Origin: an uncultured Phascolarctobacterium sp.
Lineage (GTDB): Bacteria > Bacillota > Negativicutes > Acidaminococcales > Acidaminococcaceae
DNA length: 16,050 bases
Direction: 5' to 3'
Assembly: GCA_905207485.1 (NCBI GenBank)
Contig: CAJLLL010000045.1
Coordinates: forward strand, 1 to 16,050
Shown here piece after piece: positions 1 to 5,360 of the stretch. Each line of letters opens with the position of its first letter. Within the stretch, counting starts at the first letter, position 1. The notes below the pieces were generated by a model that worked only from the letters and a program-made list of their open reading frames with translations, searched no databases and was not told the origin of the DNA. The position numbers were made by a program, and so were the translations under genes.

Positions 1-156
1 ATATAACCAACCTCCAAAATATATTAAAATTAATAAATTGCCAATAAAATAGGAAATACTATAATTTAACTTTTTAATATATTCTTTGTCTATTTTTGTT
101 AAAGTTCGCAAAAAATGCAAAATTATTACAATAACTACTATATTCTCAATTATCAT
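1..156 (-). CDS. Possible small membrane protein, C-terminal part beyond the window
   Basis: This is an open frame of 52 codons from an ATG at 156 to the left edge with no stop, in DNA so AT-rich that a random frame would be expected to hit TAA or TAG quickly. The product begins MIIENIVVIVIILHFL, a hydrophobic stretch (about residues 2-16). A charged segment with RTLTKIDKEYIKK follows, then a second hydrophobic stretch from about residue 34 to the edge, ending GGWLY. That pattern fits a membrane protein with at least two segments. An extended -10 (TGTTATAAT, minus strand) lies about 30 bases upstream, and a weak AGGA ribosome site lies 10 bases before the ATG. I do not recognise a family. Base composition is far more AT-rich than the ribosomal cluster. 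Alternatively the frame is chance, and the GGAGG at 11-15 is the ribosome site of a gene starting outside the window. Confidence 0.45.
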   Translation of the reverse strand, partial: MIIENIVVIVIILHFLRTLTKIDKEYIKKLNYSISYFIGNLLILIYFGGWLY

Positions 157-185
157 TACTGATATTTCCTACCCAGTTTTATTTT

Positions 186-191
186 ATTATA
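186..191 (-). promoter_or_regulatory. Extended -10 promoter for the left-edge reading frame
   Basis: The minus strand reads TGTTATAAT, a perfect TATAAT hexamer with the TG of an extended -10 element. The -35 position (17 bases upstream) falls in the T tract of the cold-shock gene terminator and matches poorly (TTTTTA). Transcription would start near 179 and give a leader of about 20 bases before the ATG at 156. Its position just past a terminator is what a promoter for a new transcription unit would show. Confidence 0.5.
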
Positions 192-205
192 ACACTATCG
201 GCTAT

Positions 206-242
206 AAATAAAAAGAACGCATCTTCCTGAGAAAATGCGTTC
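206..242 (-). terminator. Intrinsic terminator of the cold-shock gene
   Basis: On the minus strand GAACGCATTTTC pairs with GAAGATGCGTTC (12 bp with one T-G wobble) around a TCAG tetraloop, followed by TTTTTATTT. This is a strong rho-independent terminator 52 bases after the cold-shock stop codon. It separates that gene from the left-edge frame. Confidence 0.93.
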
Positions 243-294
243 CGGTTTGTTCATAAGCCGATTCTATATAATTAATAGGGTTAATAACTATATA

Positions 295-492
295 TTACAG
301 ACGAACAACGTTGGCAGCCTGCTCACCGCGCGGACCTTCAACTACGTCAAATTCCACTGCTTGGCCTTCTTCAAGGGTTTTGAATCCATCGCACTGAATA
401 GCGGAAAAATGTACGAATACGTCGCCGCCTTCTTCACGTTCAATGAAACCATAACCTTTTTCTGCATTAAACCATTTTACTTTGCCAGTCAT
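295..492 (-). CDS. csp: Cold-shock protein, CspA family
   Basis: This is a 65-residue single cold-shock domain, the usual length for the CspA/CspB family. Such proteins are cytoplasmic OB-fold RNA/single-stranded DNA binders that act as RNA chaperones and keep mRNA unstructured. The two nucleic-acid-binding motifs are clear: RNP1 as KGYGFI (residues 12-17) and RNP2 as VFVHF (residues 25-29). The N-terminus MTGKVKWFNAEKG is typical. An AGGAGG site sits 8 bases before the ATG. The gene is monocistronic: it has its own promoter (557-585), a 5' leader of roughly 58 bases that can fold, and its own terminator (206-242). A single cysteine (residue 34) lies in the loop after RNP2. Which paralogue this is (cspA, cspB, cspC) cannot be told from sequence alone. 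Confidence 0.97.
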   Translation of the reverse strand: MTGKVKWFNAEKGYGFIEREEGGDVFVHFSAIQCDGFKTLEEGQAVEFDVVEGPRGEQAANVVRL

Positions 493-520
493 TTTCTGGG
501 CCTCCTAAAAATATTACTTA

Positions 521-546
521 AGTGCAAAAGCTCACCGCCTTGCACT
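521..546 (-). promoter_or_regulatory. Hairpin in the cold-shock mRNA leader
   Basis: AGTGCAA at 521-527 is exactly complementary to TTGCACT at 540-546, giving a 7-bp stem with a 12-base loop. It lies at the very 5' end of the predicted transcript (start near 550) and about 12 bases upstream of the AGGAGG site. Structured, temperature-responsive leaders are known for csp mRNAs such as E. coli cspA. That this one responds to temperature is inference, and a protective 5' stem is equally possible. Confidence 0.55.
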
Positions 547-556
547 CACTCCGCCT

Positions 557-585
557 ATTATACCTTATCAGTATAAATAAAGCAA
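557..585 (-). promoter_or_regulatory. Sigma-A-type promoter of the cold-shock gene
   Basis: On the minus strand a perfect -10 TATAAT (562 to 557) is preceded by a 17-base spacer and a -35 TTGCTT (585 to 580, three of six consensus bases). The predicted start is near 550. It falls between the GIY-YIG stop codon (614) and the cold-shock ATG (492), so the gene has its own promoter. There is no obvious terminator after the GIY-YIG gene, so some read-through from the cyclophilin unit is possible. Confidence 0.8.
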
Positions 586-613
586 GCTACTTTAGGCAAA
601 ATAGGCAATATTT

Positions 614-877
614 TCAGAAAAAAGTGTTTAATTTGTTACGTTCTATCAGTTTTTCCTTTTGTGCGCGGGTTAGCTGCTTTATGGCATATTCACGTTTTAA
701 GGCTGCCGGCTTATCTGGCATTTCTTCGCTGTAAACAAGCGTTACAGGGGTTCTGCTGCGTGTATACTTGGCGCCGTGCCCGCTGTTATGGGCTTTAACC
801 CGGTGCGCAAGGTCACCGGTCCATCCAGTGTACAGTGTGCCGTCAGCACAGCGCAATATATATACATAAGCAGGCAT
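614..877 (-). CDS. Small GIY-YIG domain protein (YhbQ/YazA-like, UPF0213)
   Basis: This 87-residue protein consists of a GIY-YIG nuclease-superfamily domain alone, the usual size for the UPF0213 group (E. coli YhbQ, B. subtilis YazA). The hallmark half-motifs appear as YVY (residues 4-6) and YTG (16-18). Other conserved positions are R26, H30-N31, the KYTR block (37-40), PVTLVY (44-49) and the metal-binding-type glutamate E63 in KREYAIKQL. The putative active residues are therefore intact. The family is related to excision and homing endonucleases, but its cellular role is poorly defined and I assign none. Its ATG overlaps the last base of the upstream cyclophilin stop codon (TAATG), which predicts translational coupling and a shared mRNA. 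Confidence 0.93.
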   Translation of the reverse strand: MPAYVYILRCADGTLYTGWTGDLAHRVKAHNSGHGAKYTRSRTPVTLVYSEEMPDKPAALKREYAIKQLTRAQKEKLIERNKLNTFF

Positions 878-1347
878 TATTTTACAACTTCTACTTTTTC
901 CATTACAACCGGTTCAATCGGACGGTCTCTAAAATCAGTAGGCACAACGCCGATTAAACGTACTCTGTCCATGCCTTCAACAATTTTGCCAAAAATTGCA
1001 TGGTGTCCGTTCAGCCATGGAGTAGGTGCAAGAGTGATGAAGAACTGGCTGCCGCCGGTATTGGGGCCTGCATTTGCCATGGAAAGGATGCCTTCGTCAT
1101 CATGTTTTAAACCTTCACCAAATTCATCTTTAATTTTGTAGCCGGGACCGCCCATACCAGTACCGGTGGGGTCGCCGCCCTGAATCATAAATCCGTCAAT
1201 AACACGATGGAAGATAATTCCGTCATAAAAACCTTTTTTTACTAAATCTAAAAAGTTTTTAGCAGTGTTGGGCGCTTTATCTTCAAAAATTTCAGCTACA
1301 AAAACGCCTTTATTGGTAGTAAATTTTACTTTGCTGTTTTCGCTCAT
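877..1347 (-). CDS. Cyclophilin-type peptidyl-prolyl cis-trans isomerase
   Basis: This 156-residue single-domain cyclophilin catalyses cis-trans isomerisation of proline peptide bonds and assists protein folding. No signal peptide is visible, so it is cytoplasmic. Active-site landmarks are present: FHRVI with the catalytic arginine R48, FMIQGGDPTGTG with Q56, the GGSQFFIT segment, and PWLNGHHAIFG with the tryptophan and histidine of the ligand pocket. Two adjacent ATG codons are available (1350 and 1347). GGAGG lies 4 bases from the first and 7 from the second, so I chose the second; the alternative adds one methionine. It is the first gene after the rplQ terminator and has its own promoter. 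It forms a two-gene unit with the GIY-YIG protein. Confidence 0.96.
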   Translation of the reverse strand: MSENSKVKFTTNKGVFVAEIFEDKAPNTAKNFLDLVKKGFYDGIIFHRVIDGFMIQGGDPTGTGMGGPGYKIKDEFGEGLKHDDEGILSMANAGPNTGGSQFFITLAPTPWLNGHHAIFGKIVEGMDRVRLIGVVPTDFRDRPIEPVVMEKVEVVK

Positions 1348-1382
1348 CATTATGCCTCCAATTATAATTTTATGCTGCCTTT

Positions 1383-1412
1383 ATTTTACACAAATTTATA
1401 TAAATCAGGCAA
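1383..1412 (-). promoter_or_regulatory. Promoter of the cyclophilin/GIY-YIG unit
   Basis: The minus strand has -35 TTGCCT (1412 to 1407, four of six consensus bases), an 18-base spacer and -10 TAAAAT (1388 to 1383, five of six). Predicted transcription starts near 1376, giving a short leader of about 30 bases to the start codon. It lies downstream of the rplQ terminator, consistent with an independent unit. Confidence 0.7.
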
Positions 1413-1455
1413 CTGTTTTTGCTTCAAATATATAAATTTATCGCTTTCAGGCAAC
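1405..1455. repeat. Pair of 9-bp direct repeats around the cyclophilin promoter
   Basis: TCAGGCAAC occurs at 1405-1413 and again at 1447-1455, exactly 42 bp apart (about four helical turns). The first copy overlaps the -35 hexamer; the second abuts the T tract of the rplQ terminator. Both are next to AAATTTA/TATAAAT runs. The spacing would suit a repressor or activator site, but nine-base repeats can arise by chance. Confidence 0.35.
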
Positions 1456-1479
1456 AAAAAAACAGCGGGTTTCCGCTGT
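1456..1479 (-). terminator. Intrinsic terminator at the end of the ribosomal protein operon
   Basis: On the minus strand ACAGCGG and CCGCTGT form a perfect 7-bp GC-rich stem (1462-1479) with a 4-base loop, followed by a run of T (plus-strand A tract from 1456). It lies 30 bases after the rplQ stop codon. It marks the end of the S10-spc-alpha transcript. A T run on the plus-strand side (1481-1485) makes it potentially bidirectional. Confidence 0.93.
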
Positions 1480-1509
1480 CTTTTTGTTTATGTTAGCTGT
1501 TTATACCAA

Positions 1510-1848
1510 TCAGATGAGCTCGATAATTGCCATTTCAGCAGCGTCACCGCGGCGGGGACCTACTCTGTAAATACGGGTAAAGCCGCCCTGGCGGTCTGCG
1601 TATTTAGGAGCGATCTCGTTAAACAGTTTTCTCGTTGCTTCTTCGTCCACGAGCTCAGCCATTACCAGGCGGCGTGCATGAAGGTCGCCGCGTTTAGCCA
1701 AAGTAATCAGTTTAGCAGCATGTTTGCTTACTTCTTTAGCTTTAGTTACGGTGGTTTCGATTCTCTCGTGTTTGAAGAAAGAACTTAAAATGCTGCGGAA
1801 CAAAGCTTTACGGTTGCTGGAATTGCGGCCCAGTTTTCTGTATGCCAT
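1510..1848 (-). CDS. rplQ: 50S ribosomal protein L17
   Basis: L17 (bL17) is 112 residues here, the usual bacterial length. It is a large-subunit protein located near the peptide exit tunnel. The N-terminus MAYRKLGRNSSNRKALFRSI is the characteristic family signature. The HERIETTVTKAKE segment and the C-terminal YRVGPRRGDAAEMAIIEL also match. It is the last gene of the alpha block, 18 bases after rpoA, and is followed by a terminator. Its ribosome site reads AAGGGGG rather than AGGAGG, so pairing with 16S rRNA must use a G-U wobble. Confidence 0.98.
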   Translation of the reverse strand: MAYRKLGRNSSNRKALFRSILSSFFKHERIETTVTKAKEVSKHAAKLITLAKRGDLHARRLVMAELVDEEATRKLFNEIAPKYADRQGGFTRIYRVGPRRGDAAEMAIIELI

Positions 1849-1866
1849 CTGTTTCCGACCCCCTTC

Positions 1867-2838
1867 TTATTCTTCTTCATTTTTGCGCAGACTAAGGCCA
1901 AGATCGCTGAGTTTCTTTTTAACTTCCTCAAGAGATTTACGGCCGAGGTTGCGCACTTTCATCATATCTTCTTCTGTTCTCTGGATAAGTTCATCAACAG
2001 TGTTGATGCCGGCACGGCGCAGGCAGTTGTTGGAACGTACAGACAAGTCAAGGTCATCGATGGATACGCTGCCTGTACCGGTTTGTGCGCCCTGTTCATC
2101 TGCAACGGCTTCTTCAGCACCGCCGGATACTGTAATGATGCCGGAAGCAGTTTCAGCTGCCGGCTGGAACATTTTCAGATAGTCAATCATAATACCGGAT
2201 GCCATGCTTACAGCAGTATCAGGCTCTACGCTGCCATCTGTCCAAACTTCCAGAGTCAGTTTGTCATAGTTGGTAACATTACCTACGCGAGTATCGGTAA
2301 CACCGAACTTCACTCTGGTAATAGGAGAATATATGGAATCAACGGGAATAACTCCTATCGGCTGATCCGCACGTTTATTCTTATCTGCCGGGACATATCC
2401 CAAACCTCTATCTACATTAATTTCCATGTTCAATACCGCATCGGTATCAAGCGTAGCAATATGCAGTTCAGGGTTTAAAATTTCAACATCAGCGTCAGCA
2501 ATAATGTTTGCTGCCGTAACCTCTTGTTCACCGCTGCATTCGATGCGCAGAGTTTTCGGCTCATCACCATGCAGTTTAAGGCAGAGGCCTTTGATGTTTA
2601 AGATAATGTCCGCAACGTCTTCTCTGACGCCAGGAATTGTAGAGAATTCATGCAGTACGCCATCGATTTTAACGCTGGTTACTGCTGCGCCCGGCAGTGA
2701 GGACAGCAATACTCTGCGAAGGCTGTTGCCAAGAGTAATGCCGTAGCCCCTTTCAAGCGGCTCCCAAACAAATTTACCATAACGCCCGTCATCGCTGATA
2801 TCAGCTGTGACCATTTTTGGTTTTTCTAATTCGATCAT
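1867..2838 (-). CDS. rpoA: DNA-directed RNA polymerase subunit alpha
   Basis: Alpha (323 residues) dimerises to nucleate assembly of RNA polymerase and contacts upstream promoter DNA and activators. The N-terminal assembly domain covers roughly residues 1-225, with the conserved ERGYGITLGNSLRRVLLSSLPG (29-50). An acidic, Gly/Ala-rich linker at about 226-256 (EEAVADEQGAQTGTG) connects to the C-terminal domain at 257-323. That domain has the DNA-contacting signatures SVRSNNCLRRAGI (266-278) and NLGRKSLEEV (297-306). AAGGAGG lies 8 bases before the ATG. A 7-bp hairpin lies directly upstream of that site, and the gap to rpsD (72 bp) is the longest within the cluster. Confidence 0.99.
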   Translation of the reverse strand: MIELEKPKMVTADISDDGRYGKFVWEPLERGYGITLGNSLRRVLLSSLPGAAVTSVKIDGVLHEFSTIPGVREDVADIILNIKGLCLKLHGDEPKTLRIECSGEQEVTAANIIADADVEILNPELHIATLDTDAVLNMEINVDRGLGYVPADKNKRADQPIGVIPVDSIYSPITRVKFGVTDTRVGNVTNYDKLTLEVWTDGSVEPDTAVSMASGIMIDYLKMFQPAAETASGIITVSGGAEEAVADEQGAQTGTGSVSIDDLDLSVRSNNCLRRAGINTVDELIQRTEEDMMKVRNLGRKSLEEVKKKLSDLGLSLRKNEEE

Positions 2839-2858
2839 ATGGAAAGCCTCCTTCTTTT

Positions 2859-2877
2859 GCGTATTACCACAATACGC
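2859..2877 (-). promoter_or_regulatory. Hairpin in the rpsD-rpoA spacer
   Basis: GCGTATT (2859-2865) and AATACGC (2871-2877) form a perfect 7-bp stem with a 5-base loop. On the minus-strand mRNA it is followed by AAAAGAAGGAGG, so it ends just before the rpoA ribosome site. There is no T tract, so it is not an intrinsic terminator. It could be an mRNA-processing or stability element, or tune rpoA translation relative to the ribosomal proteins. The function is inference. Confidence 0.5.
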
Positions 2878-2910
2878 CCAATATATGGTGGCATGTAGAT
2901 GTTCAAACTA

Positions 2911-3504
2911 TTATTTGGAGTACAACTCAACGATGAGATGTTCTTCGATAGGAACATCAATTTCCTCACGAGTCGGGTAACGGTCAACTTTGCCGCCGAG
3001 GTTTTCAGCGTCCTGAATCAACCATGCCGGAACGGTTTTGCCGGCAAGAGTTTCAGCCATGCCTTTGAAATATTCTTTGGAACGGCTGCCTTCCATTACG
3101 GAAACAACATCGCCTGCTTTTACCAGAGCGGAAGGAATATCAAGGCGTTTGCCGTTAACGGCGATATGGCCATGTCTTACAATCTGGCGAGCCTGACGGC
3201 GGGTATTAGCCAAACCAAGGCGGAATACTACGTTGTCAATTCTTCTTTCCAGAAGGATAAGCAGGTTTTCACCGGTGATGCCTTCCATTTTTTTAGCTCT
3301 GTCATAATAGCCGCGGAACTGTTTTTCCAACAGGCCATAAATAAATTTTGCTTTTTGTTTTTCAGTTAACTGAATGCCATATTCACTCTTTTTTCTGTTA
3401 GTGCGTTTAGCTTGACGGTGAGACTCTTTGCTAATGCCCAGAAATGCCGGAGTTAAGCCCAAAGATCTGCATCTTTTCAGGACAGGCGTTCTATCAATTG
3501 CCAT
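2911..3504 (-). CDS. rpsD: 30S ribosomal protein S4
   Basis: S4 (uS4, 197 residues) binds 16S rRNA first in the 30S 5' domain, nucleates assembly, and lines the mRNA entry site. The central S4 RNA-binding fold (about residues 88-150) shows RRIDNVVFRLGLANTRRQAR and HGHIAVNGKR. The N-terminus reads MAIDRTPVLKRCRSLG and contains only one cysteine (C12). The zinc-binding four-cysteine version is therefore absent, and the protein is slightly shorter than the usual 200-208. Placement between rpsK and rpoA is like Proteobacteria and Clostridia rather than Bacillus, where rpsD is elsewhere. In E. coli S4 represses its own operon; no such target could be identified here. Confidence 0.98.
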   Translation of the reverse strand: MAIDRTPVLKRCRSLGLTPAFLGISKESHRQAKRTNRKKSEYGIQLTEKQKAKFIYGLLEKQFRGYYDRAKKMEGITGENLLILLERRIDNVVFRLGLANTRRQARQIVRHGHIAVNGKRLDIPSALVKAGDVVSVMEGSRSKEYFKGMAETLAGKTVPAWLIQDAENLGGKVDRYPTREEIDVPIEEHLIVELYSK

Positions 3505-3521
3505 CTATGCTACACCTCCAA

Positions 3522-3914
3522 TTATACTCTTCTGCGTTTCGGCGGACGGCAGCCATTGTGCGGAATCGGGGTTACGTCTCTGATGGAGTTAACCTCAAGA
3601 CCTGCAGCCTGAAGTGCACGAATTGCAGCTTCACGGCCGGCGCCGGGGCCTTTTACATAAACTTCAACCTGTTTCAGGCCATGTTCCATAGCTGCTTTGG
3701 TTGCTTCTTCAGCAGCCATCTGTGCAGCGAACGGAGTGCTTTTGCGGCTGCCGCGGAAACCAAGGCCGCCTGCGGATGCCCAGCTCAGAACATTACCTTC
3801 GGTATCAGCGATAGTAACGATAGTATTATTGAAAGTAGAACGGATATGAGCTACACCGTTAATGATATTTTTACTAACTTTTTTCTTGTTGCGAACAACT
3901 TTTTTACCAGCCAC
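3522..3914 (-). CDS. rpsK: 30S ribosomal protein S11
   Basis: S11 (uS11, 130 residues, normal length) sits on the 30S platform near the E site and the Shine-Dalgarno/anti-Shine-Dalgarno helix. Family landmarks are AHIRSTFNNTIVTI (about residues 22-35), ASAGGLGFRGSRKSTPFAAQ (47-66), KGPGAGREAAIRAL, and the C-terminal DVTPIPHNGCRPPKRRRV. The start codon is GTG (3914), 9 bases after GGAGG. It lies between rpsM and rpsD with gaps of 22 and 17 bases. Confidence 0.98.
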   Translation of the reverse strand: MAGKKVVRNKKKVSKNIINGVAHIRSTFNNTIVTIADTEGNVLSWASAGGLGFRGSRKSTPFAAQMAAEEATKAAMEHGLKQVEVYVKGPGAGREAAIRALQAAGLEVNSIRDVTPIPHNGCRPPKRRRV

Positions 3915-3936
3915 TCGTTTATCCCTCCTTCACTGA

Positions 3937-4305
3937 TTATTTCTTCTTGCCGGCAATAGTACGTTTCGGACCTTTGCGGGTACGTGCATTGTTTTTGGTG
4001 TTCTGGCCACGAACCGGCAGACCCATACGATGTCTGCGGCCACGGTAGCTGCCAATTTCAATTAAACGTTTAATGTTGAGGGATTCCTCTCTGCGGAGGT
4101 CACCTTCTACTTTATAATCAGCGTCAAGAGTTTCACGGATTTTAGCTACTTCTTCTTCGGTGAGATCGCGGACGCGGGTATCAGGGTTGATACCGGTTTT
4201 TGCGAGAATTTCTCTCGACAAAGTAAGTCCGATGCCATAAATATAAGGTAAAGCGTATTCAATACGTTTATCTCTCGGTAAATCGACACCTGCAATACGT
4301 GCCAT
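3937..4305 (-). CDS. rpsM: 30S ribosomal protein S13
   Basis: S13 (uS13, 122 residues) is in the 30S head and makes intersubunit bridges to 23S rRNA and L5, contacting P-site tRNA through its C-terminal tail. MARIAGVDLPRDKRIEYALP is the standard N-terminus. GSYRGRRHRMGLPVRGQNTK and NNARTRKGPKRTIAGKKK form the conserved basic C-terminal third. AAGGAGG precedes the ATG. It opens the alpha block, 17 bases after rpmJ. Confidence 0.98.
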   Translation of the reverse strand: MARIAGVDLPRDKRIEYALPYIYGIGLTLSREILAKTGINPDTRVRDLTEEEVAKIRETLDADYKVEGDLRREESLNIKRLIEIGSYRGRRHRMGLPVRGQNTKNNARTRKGPKRTIAGKKK

Positions 4306-4322
4306 TCAAGTGCACCTCCTTC

Positions 4323-4436
4323 TTATCCTTGTTTTTGTTTATGTTTCGGGTTTTCACAGATTACCATAACATGGCCTTTACGTTTGATGACTTTGCATTT
4401 TTCACATATTGGCTTTACAGACGGTCTGACTTTCAT
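4323..4436 (-). CDS. rpmJ: 50S ribosomal protein L36, zinc-binding form
   Basis: This 37-codon gene starts at ATG 4436 and ends at TAA 4323. The product reads MKVRPSVKPICEKCKVIKRK then GHVMVICENPKHKQKQG. C11, C14, C27 and H32 form the CCCH zinc ribbon of the primary L36 paralogue (bL36). The protein helps organise 23S rRNA near the GTPase-associated centre. GAGGAGG lies 6 bases before the ATG. Its position between infA and rpsM is the conserved one for Firmicutes. The zinc form contrasts with the zinc-free paralogue some bacteria express under zinc limitation; whether this genome has a second copy is unknown. Confidence 0.98.
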   Translation of the reverse strand: MKVRPSVKPICEKCKVIKRKGHVMVICENPKHKQKQG

Positions 4437-4463
4437 TTTTTAACCTCCTCTTGCCTGTCTTGC

Positions 4464-4682
4464 TTATTTAAAACGGTAAGTAATTCTTCCACGGTTCAGA
4501 TCATACGGAGTAAGCTCCACTGTAACCCTGTCGCCAGGCAAAATTTTGATGAAGTTCATACGTATCTTACCGGATATGTGTGCCAGAATAACATGGCCGT
4601 TTTCCAATTTTACCTGGAACATGGCATTTGGCAAAGATTCCAAGATTGTGCCTTCAACCTCAATTACGTCTTGTTTGGACAC
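4464..4682 (-). CDS. infA: Translation initiation factor IF-1
   Basis: IF-1 is a small S1-type OB-fold protein that occupies the 30S A site during initiation and works with IF-2 and IF-3. I start it at GTG 4682, giving MSKQDVIEVEGT and 72 residues, the standard length. AAGGAGG is then 8 bases upstream. A longer in-frame TTG at 4688 would add two residues but lies only 2 bases from the ribosome site. Conserved elements are NAMFQVKLENGHVILAHISGKIR and the C-terminal DLNRGRITYRFK. It follows adk by 17 bases, with no map gene between. Confidence 0.97.
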   Translation of the reverse strand: MSKQDVIEVEGTILESLPNAMFQVKLENGHVILAHISGKIRMNFIKILPGDRVTVELTPYDLNRGRITYRFK

Positions 4683-4699
4683 GCTCAATACCTCCTTGC

Positions 4700-5347
4700 T
4701 CAGTTGCCAGAGAGACTAGCTTTAACATCGGCATATACCTTGTCAATCGGCTGCATACCGTCGATTTCATGGTATAATCCCTGTTTTTTGTAGTACTCTA
4801 TTAAAGGCTCGGTCTGGGAGTGATATGCTACCAGACGGTTCTTTATTGTTTCTTCCTTGTCGTCGTCACGTTGATAAAGCGTCCCGCCGCATTTATCACA
4901 CATACCTTCCACTTTGCTGGGGTTGAATGCTACATGATAAGTAGCGCCGCAGGATTTGCAGATGCGTCTGCCGGTAACCCTGCCAACAAGCTCAGCATCA
5001 GGAACTACGATATTGATAACGCCTGTCATCTTTATGCCCAGGTCTTTCATAATGCCGTCAAGTGCAACTGCCTGTTCTTCAGTTCTCGGGAATCCGTCAA
5101 GGATAAAACCGTTTGCACATTCCGGTTTGGATAATCCTTCGCGTACAATTCCGATAGTTACGATATCAGGAACAAGCTGTCCGGCATCCATATATCTTTT
5201 TGCCTCTTTGCCAAGTTCCGTACCTTGTTTTACTGCTGCACGGAACATGTCCCCGGTAGAAATATGGGGAATTTTAAATTCGGCAATTAATCTTTCTGCT
5301 TGAGTGCCTTTACCGGCACCCGGAGGTCCCATTAAAATAATATGCAT
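4700..5347 (-). CDS. adk: Adenylate kinase, zinc-lid type
   Basis: Adenylate kinase catalyses ATP + AMP to 2 ADP in the cytoplasm and balances the adenylate pool. At 215 residues it is a long-form enzyme. The P-loop is GPPGAGKGTQ (7-16), with K13 contacting phosphate. The AMP-binding segment is HISTGDMFR (28-36), GFPRT with R88 is present, and the LID arginines are in VGRVTGRR (121-128). The LID carries a four-cysteine zinc site (C130, C133, C150, C153), typical of Gram-positive enzymes. Residues DGFPRTEEQA and RLVAYHSQTEPLIEYY are also conserved. It lies 13 bases after secY, the usual spc-operon position. The stop is TGA. Confidence 0.98.
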   Translation of the reverse strand: MHIILMGPPGAGKGTQAERLIAEFKIPHISTGDMFRAAVKQGTELGKEAKRYMDAGQLVPDIVTIGIVREGLSKPECANGFILDGFPRTEEQAVALDGIMKDLGIKMTGVINIVVPDAELVGRVTGRRICKSCGATYHVAFNPSKVEGMCDKCGGTLYQRDDDKEETIKNRLVAYHSQTEPLIEYYKKQGLYHEIDGMQPIDKVYADVKASLSGN

Positions 5348-5360
5348 TTCCTGATTCCTC

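Noticed and set aside
593..609. Short tandem TAGGCAA copies between the GIY-YIG stop and the cold-shock promoter
   Set aside because: Two 7-base copies are too short to distinguish from chance, and no function is suggested by position.
1481..1509. Plus-strand terminator reading of the rplQ hairpin
   Set aside because: The hairpin can be read both ways, but there is no plus-strand gene for it to terminate, so only the minus-strand call is kept.
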